DNA from: Cloeon dipterum
Taxonomy: Eukaryota > Arthropoda > Insecta > Ephemeroptera > Baetidae
NCBI RefSeq assembly: GCF_949628265.1
Contig: NC_088786.1
Location: 32,571,681 to 32,635,680, forward strand
DNA length: 64,000 bases
Reading direction: 5' to 3'
Under the pieces are notes generated by a model that saw only the letters and a program-made list of their open reading frames with translations, made no database searches and had not been told where the DNA came from. The position numbers and the translations under genes were made by a program. Shown in pieces: positions 62,022 through 64,000 of this stretch (position 1 is its first letter; each line of letters starts with the position of its first letter).

Positions 62022-63944
62022 ATGACTATCCTGCTGGCGTGTCCGTGCAGCCAAACACCGGAAATTGATCTCAAGTATTTAGTGAAGAAGAAATTCGGCG
62101 AAGATATTTTGATTTGCAATGGCAATGAACAGAAACTGGAGAATCAAGGCTACCTCGGAGTGGTTTTGCGAGTAACGTACCATGTTGTTGCGTCTCAGCA
62201 TCCAGTCTCGTTCATCGTTAAAAAACCAATGGCTGGTGAACTAGAAGCAAATGCTGCAGAGCGAGAATGGTAAGTTTGTTTTGTTGTGATTATTTTAAGG
62301 AGCATTGCTAATTTTACCGATTTTCGGCCCCCAATATACTTTTAACATGTTTATATTTCTTCAAAATTCTATGATTTTTCAAAATTCCACATCGTCGGGG
62401 AAAATGGCCTGATTTTTAAAACCCAATCATTTTCGAAAAAATTAAGTTAAAAATCTTCCTATATCTGGGAAAATTGTGCTTAAAAACTTTTGGCTGAGAT
62501 GCACTAGGAAAATAACGTGCAGTGTAAAGTGTAAAGCCACGACATGTGCGAAAGTTTACATTTTTTTCAGGAAAAATTATTAATAATGAAAATTTATAAA
62601 GTACTGGAAATTTTTGAAACTTTTTCATTGATTTTTTCGGAAAAGATGGGGATGCTAGTAAATTTTTTAACGCATAAAAAACTATCAGCTTTTAGAATCT
62701 GTGCTTTTTCTCTCTCCGGCCTATTCCTGCTAATCTACGAAATATATAACTAAAAATATCTTAATTCAAATTCAATTCTTTTTGACAGCATTTACTTCGA
62801 GGAACTGAAGCCTGAACTTGAAAACGCCATACCAGATTTGCCAATCGTCCAAATGCATGATATTCACACAGAAAATCCGAGAACTAGAGCAATCATTTTA
62901 GAGGACCTCTGTGCGGCTGGTTTTGAGACCTCGAGTTCACATGGCACCGTGATCAAGGAGAAGAAGCTGTCCATGCCCGTCGCTCTTTGCGTCGTCGAAA
63001 GCCTTGCCAAAATTCACGCAGCGTCCGTAGCTAGCAAAATGAATGCACGCACGGATTTGCCCAAAATCGATTGGAGGAAGACCAAAGAACATTTTAAGGA
63101 TCGAATTCACACGAGTGCGAAATATATAATTTCGCCCCTAATGGAAAACGTCCTGAGCGATAGAAATGAAATCGAAAAACTCTCCAGTTTCATCAATTCT
63201 GAACAATTTGTTGAGAAACTTGTACCGCTTATGGAGGGTGATGGTGATGAAAATGGACTAAAGGTGCTTCTCCATGCTGACTGTCACTTATTAAACATGT
63301 TTTTTAAGCATGGTAGCGAAAAAACTGAGATGCGCTTCATTGACTGTCAGGTAATCATAATCTATTTATTAATTATAGAGAGTAGAATCTTTGTCAAAGC
63401 CCGTGATTATTGCTGAAATATGAATTTTAAACTTGCTCAACTCAGTTAAGAGTAAGATTTTTAATGTGACATGTATTACAGATTTTATCATTTAACAAAA
63501 ATATTTCAGTAAAAATTAAAAAATCACTTATGTATGAACATTTTTATGTTCCAGACCTACTATGTCGGCCCAGCTTACATAGATTTAATGTATTTCATGT
63601 ACACAAGTGCGACCCAGGACTTCAGAGCCAAGAACGAAAAGGATCTCGTGCGGAAATACGTGGAAGCTTTTAATGTTTGCTGCGATGATCTCAAAATTGA
63701 TTTTGACGGTTTTTGGAATAGCTACAACAGAGCTCGCCACTATGGTGTGCTTGTCGCAATAGGCTTTCGCGCTTTCCAGCTATTGCCGGAATCCCAATGC
63801 AACGAAACTGATGTACAAAGAGCTAACGATGCATTTAGTTCTGACCCAATTTTCCAGAAAGAGTTTAAGGATCTCATCGAGCACATAAGGGAAGTTTTCA
63901 CAGACATAGTTGAATCATCTCAAAGGAAGGTCTTTTACGGTTAA
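62022..63944 (+). CDS. EcKinase/CHK kinase-like protein (ecdysteroid kinase-like family)
   Basis: Aminoglycoside-phosphotransferase-fold small-molecule kinase; the insect family includes ecdysteroid 22-kinase and probable detoxification kinases. Exons 62022-62269, 62789-63350 and 63555-63944 join in frame to 399 aa, typical length. Visible: nucleotide-binding region GYLGVVLRVTY and FIVKKP (Lys), YFEELKPEL, hinge-like AIILEDLCAAGF, Brenner-type motif VLLHADCHLLNMFF (D247, N252; usual form HGD) and metal motif IDCQ (D268; usual form DFQ). The HGD to HAD change and DFQ to DCQ change keep the key Asp and Asn residues, so activity is plausible. The physiological substrate cannot be told from sequence. 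No poly(A) signal is seen before the window ends. Confidence 0.93.
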
Positions 63945-64000
63945 TTGTGAACGTTTTGTGGTCGTCAATTTAATTTTCACTCATGGACCAATTTTGAACT

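Overview
The window is nuclear DNA from an arthropod, most likely an insect. It is AT-rich. Most introns are short (about 50 to 600 nt) with standard GT-AG junctions, and the gene set fits: a dmrt93B-type DM/DMA gene, an EcKinase/CHK-family gene, and housekeeping genes with clear animal orthologues. Nothing prokaryotic or organellar was seen. I cannot name the species.

Layout. 1-4953 holds no confident gene: a weak possible terminal exon (471-735, minus) and a 432-bp terminal-inverted-repeat element (3452-3883). 4954-7191 is a divergent housekeeping pair, PDCL3 (minus) and RPB10 (plus), sharing an upstream region. RPB10 is convergent with a FAM89/LRAP-like gene whose two coding exons (29212-29523 and 7949-8119, minus) are separated by a 21-kb intron that fills a third of the window and carries several repeats. 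31047-36613 has two intact minus-strand genes in close tandem: an acid sphingomyelinase-like phosphodiesterase (10 exons, 562 aa) and NMD3 (9 exons, 508 aa, with one GC-AG intron). 36614-38934 is intergenic with a 376-bp hAT-like element. 38935-47976 is dmrt93B (3 exons, 281 aa), with large introns holding a LINE remnant, a foldback element, SINE-like repeats and a MITE. 48908-50282 is a 1.4-kb non-autonomous hAT-like element with perfect 16-bp ends and an 8-bp target duplication. After a gene-poor stretch come an S28-family secreted serine peptidase (56090-58642, 493 aa) and an EcKinase/CHK-type kinase (62022-63944, 399 aa), each with a TATA plus initiator-like core promoter.

The genes do not form a pathway: three housekeeping functions (actin/tubulin folding co-chaperone, RNA polymerase subunit, 60S export), one developmental regulator, two secreted hydrolases and one small-molecule kinase. 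For PDCL3, RPB10, FAM89, ASM, NMD3, dmrt93B, S28 and EcKinase I joined the exons by hand and every junction keeps frame. The least ordinary content is the mobile DNA: a TTAA-flanked MITE family with at least three recognisable copies and several decayed ones, two hAT-like elements with exact 8-bp duplications, two long foldbacks and a SINE-like family. I found no sign of a wholly new multi-gene system.
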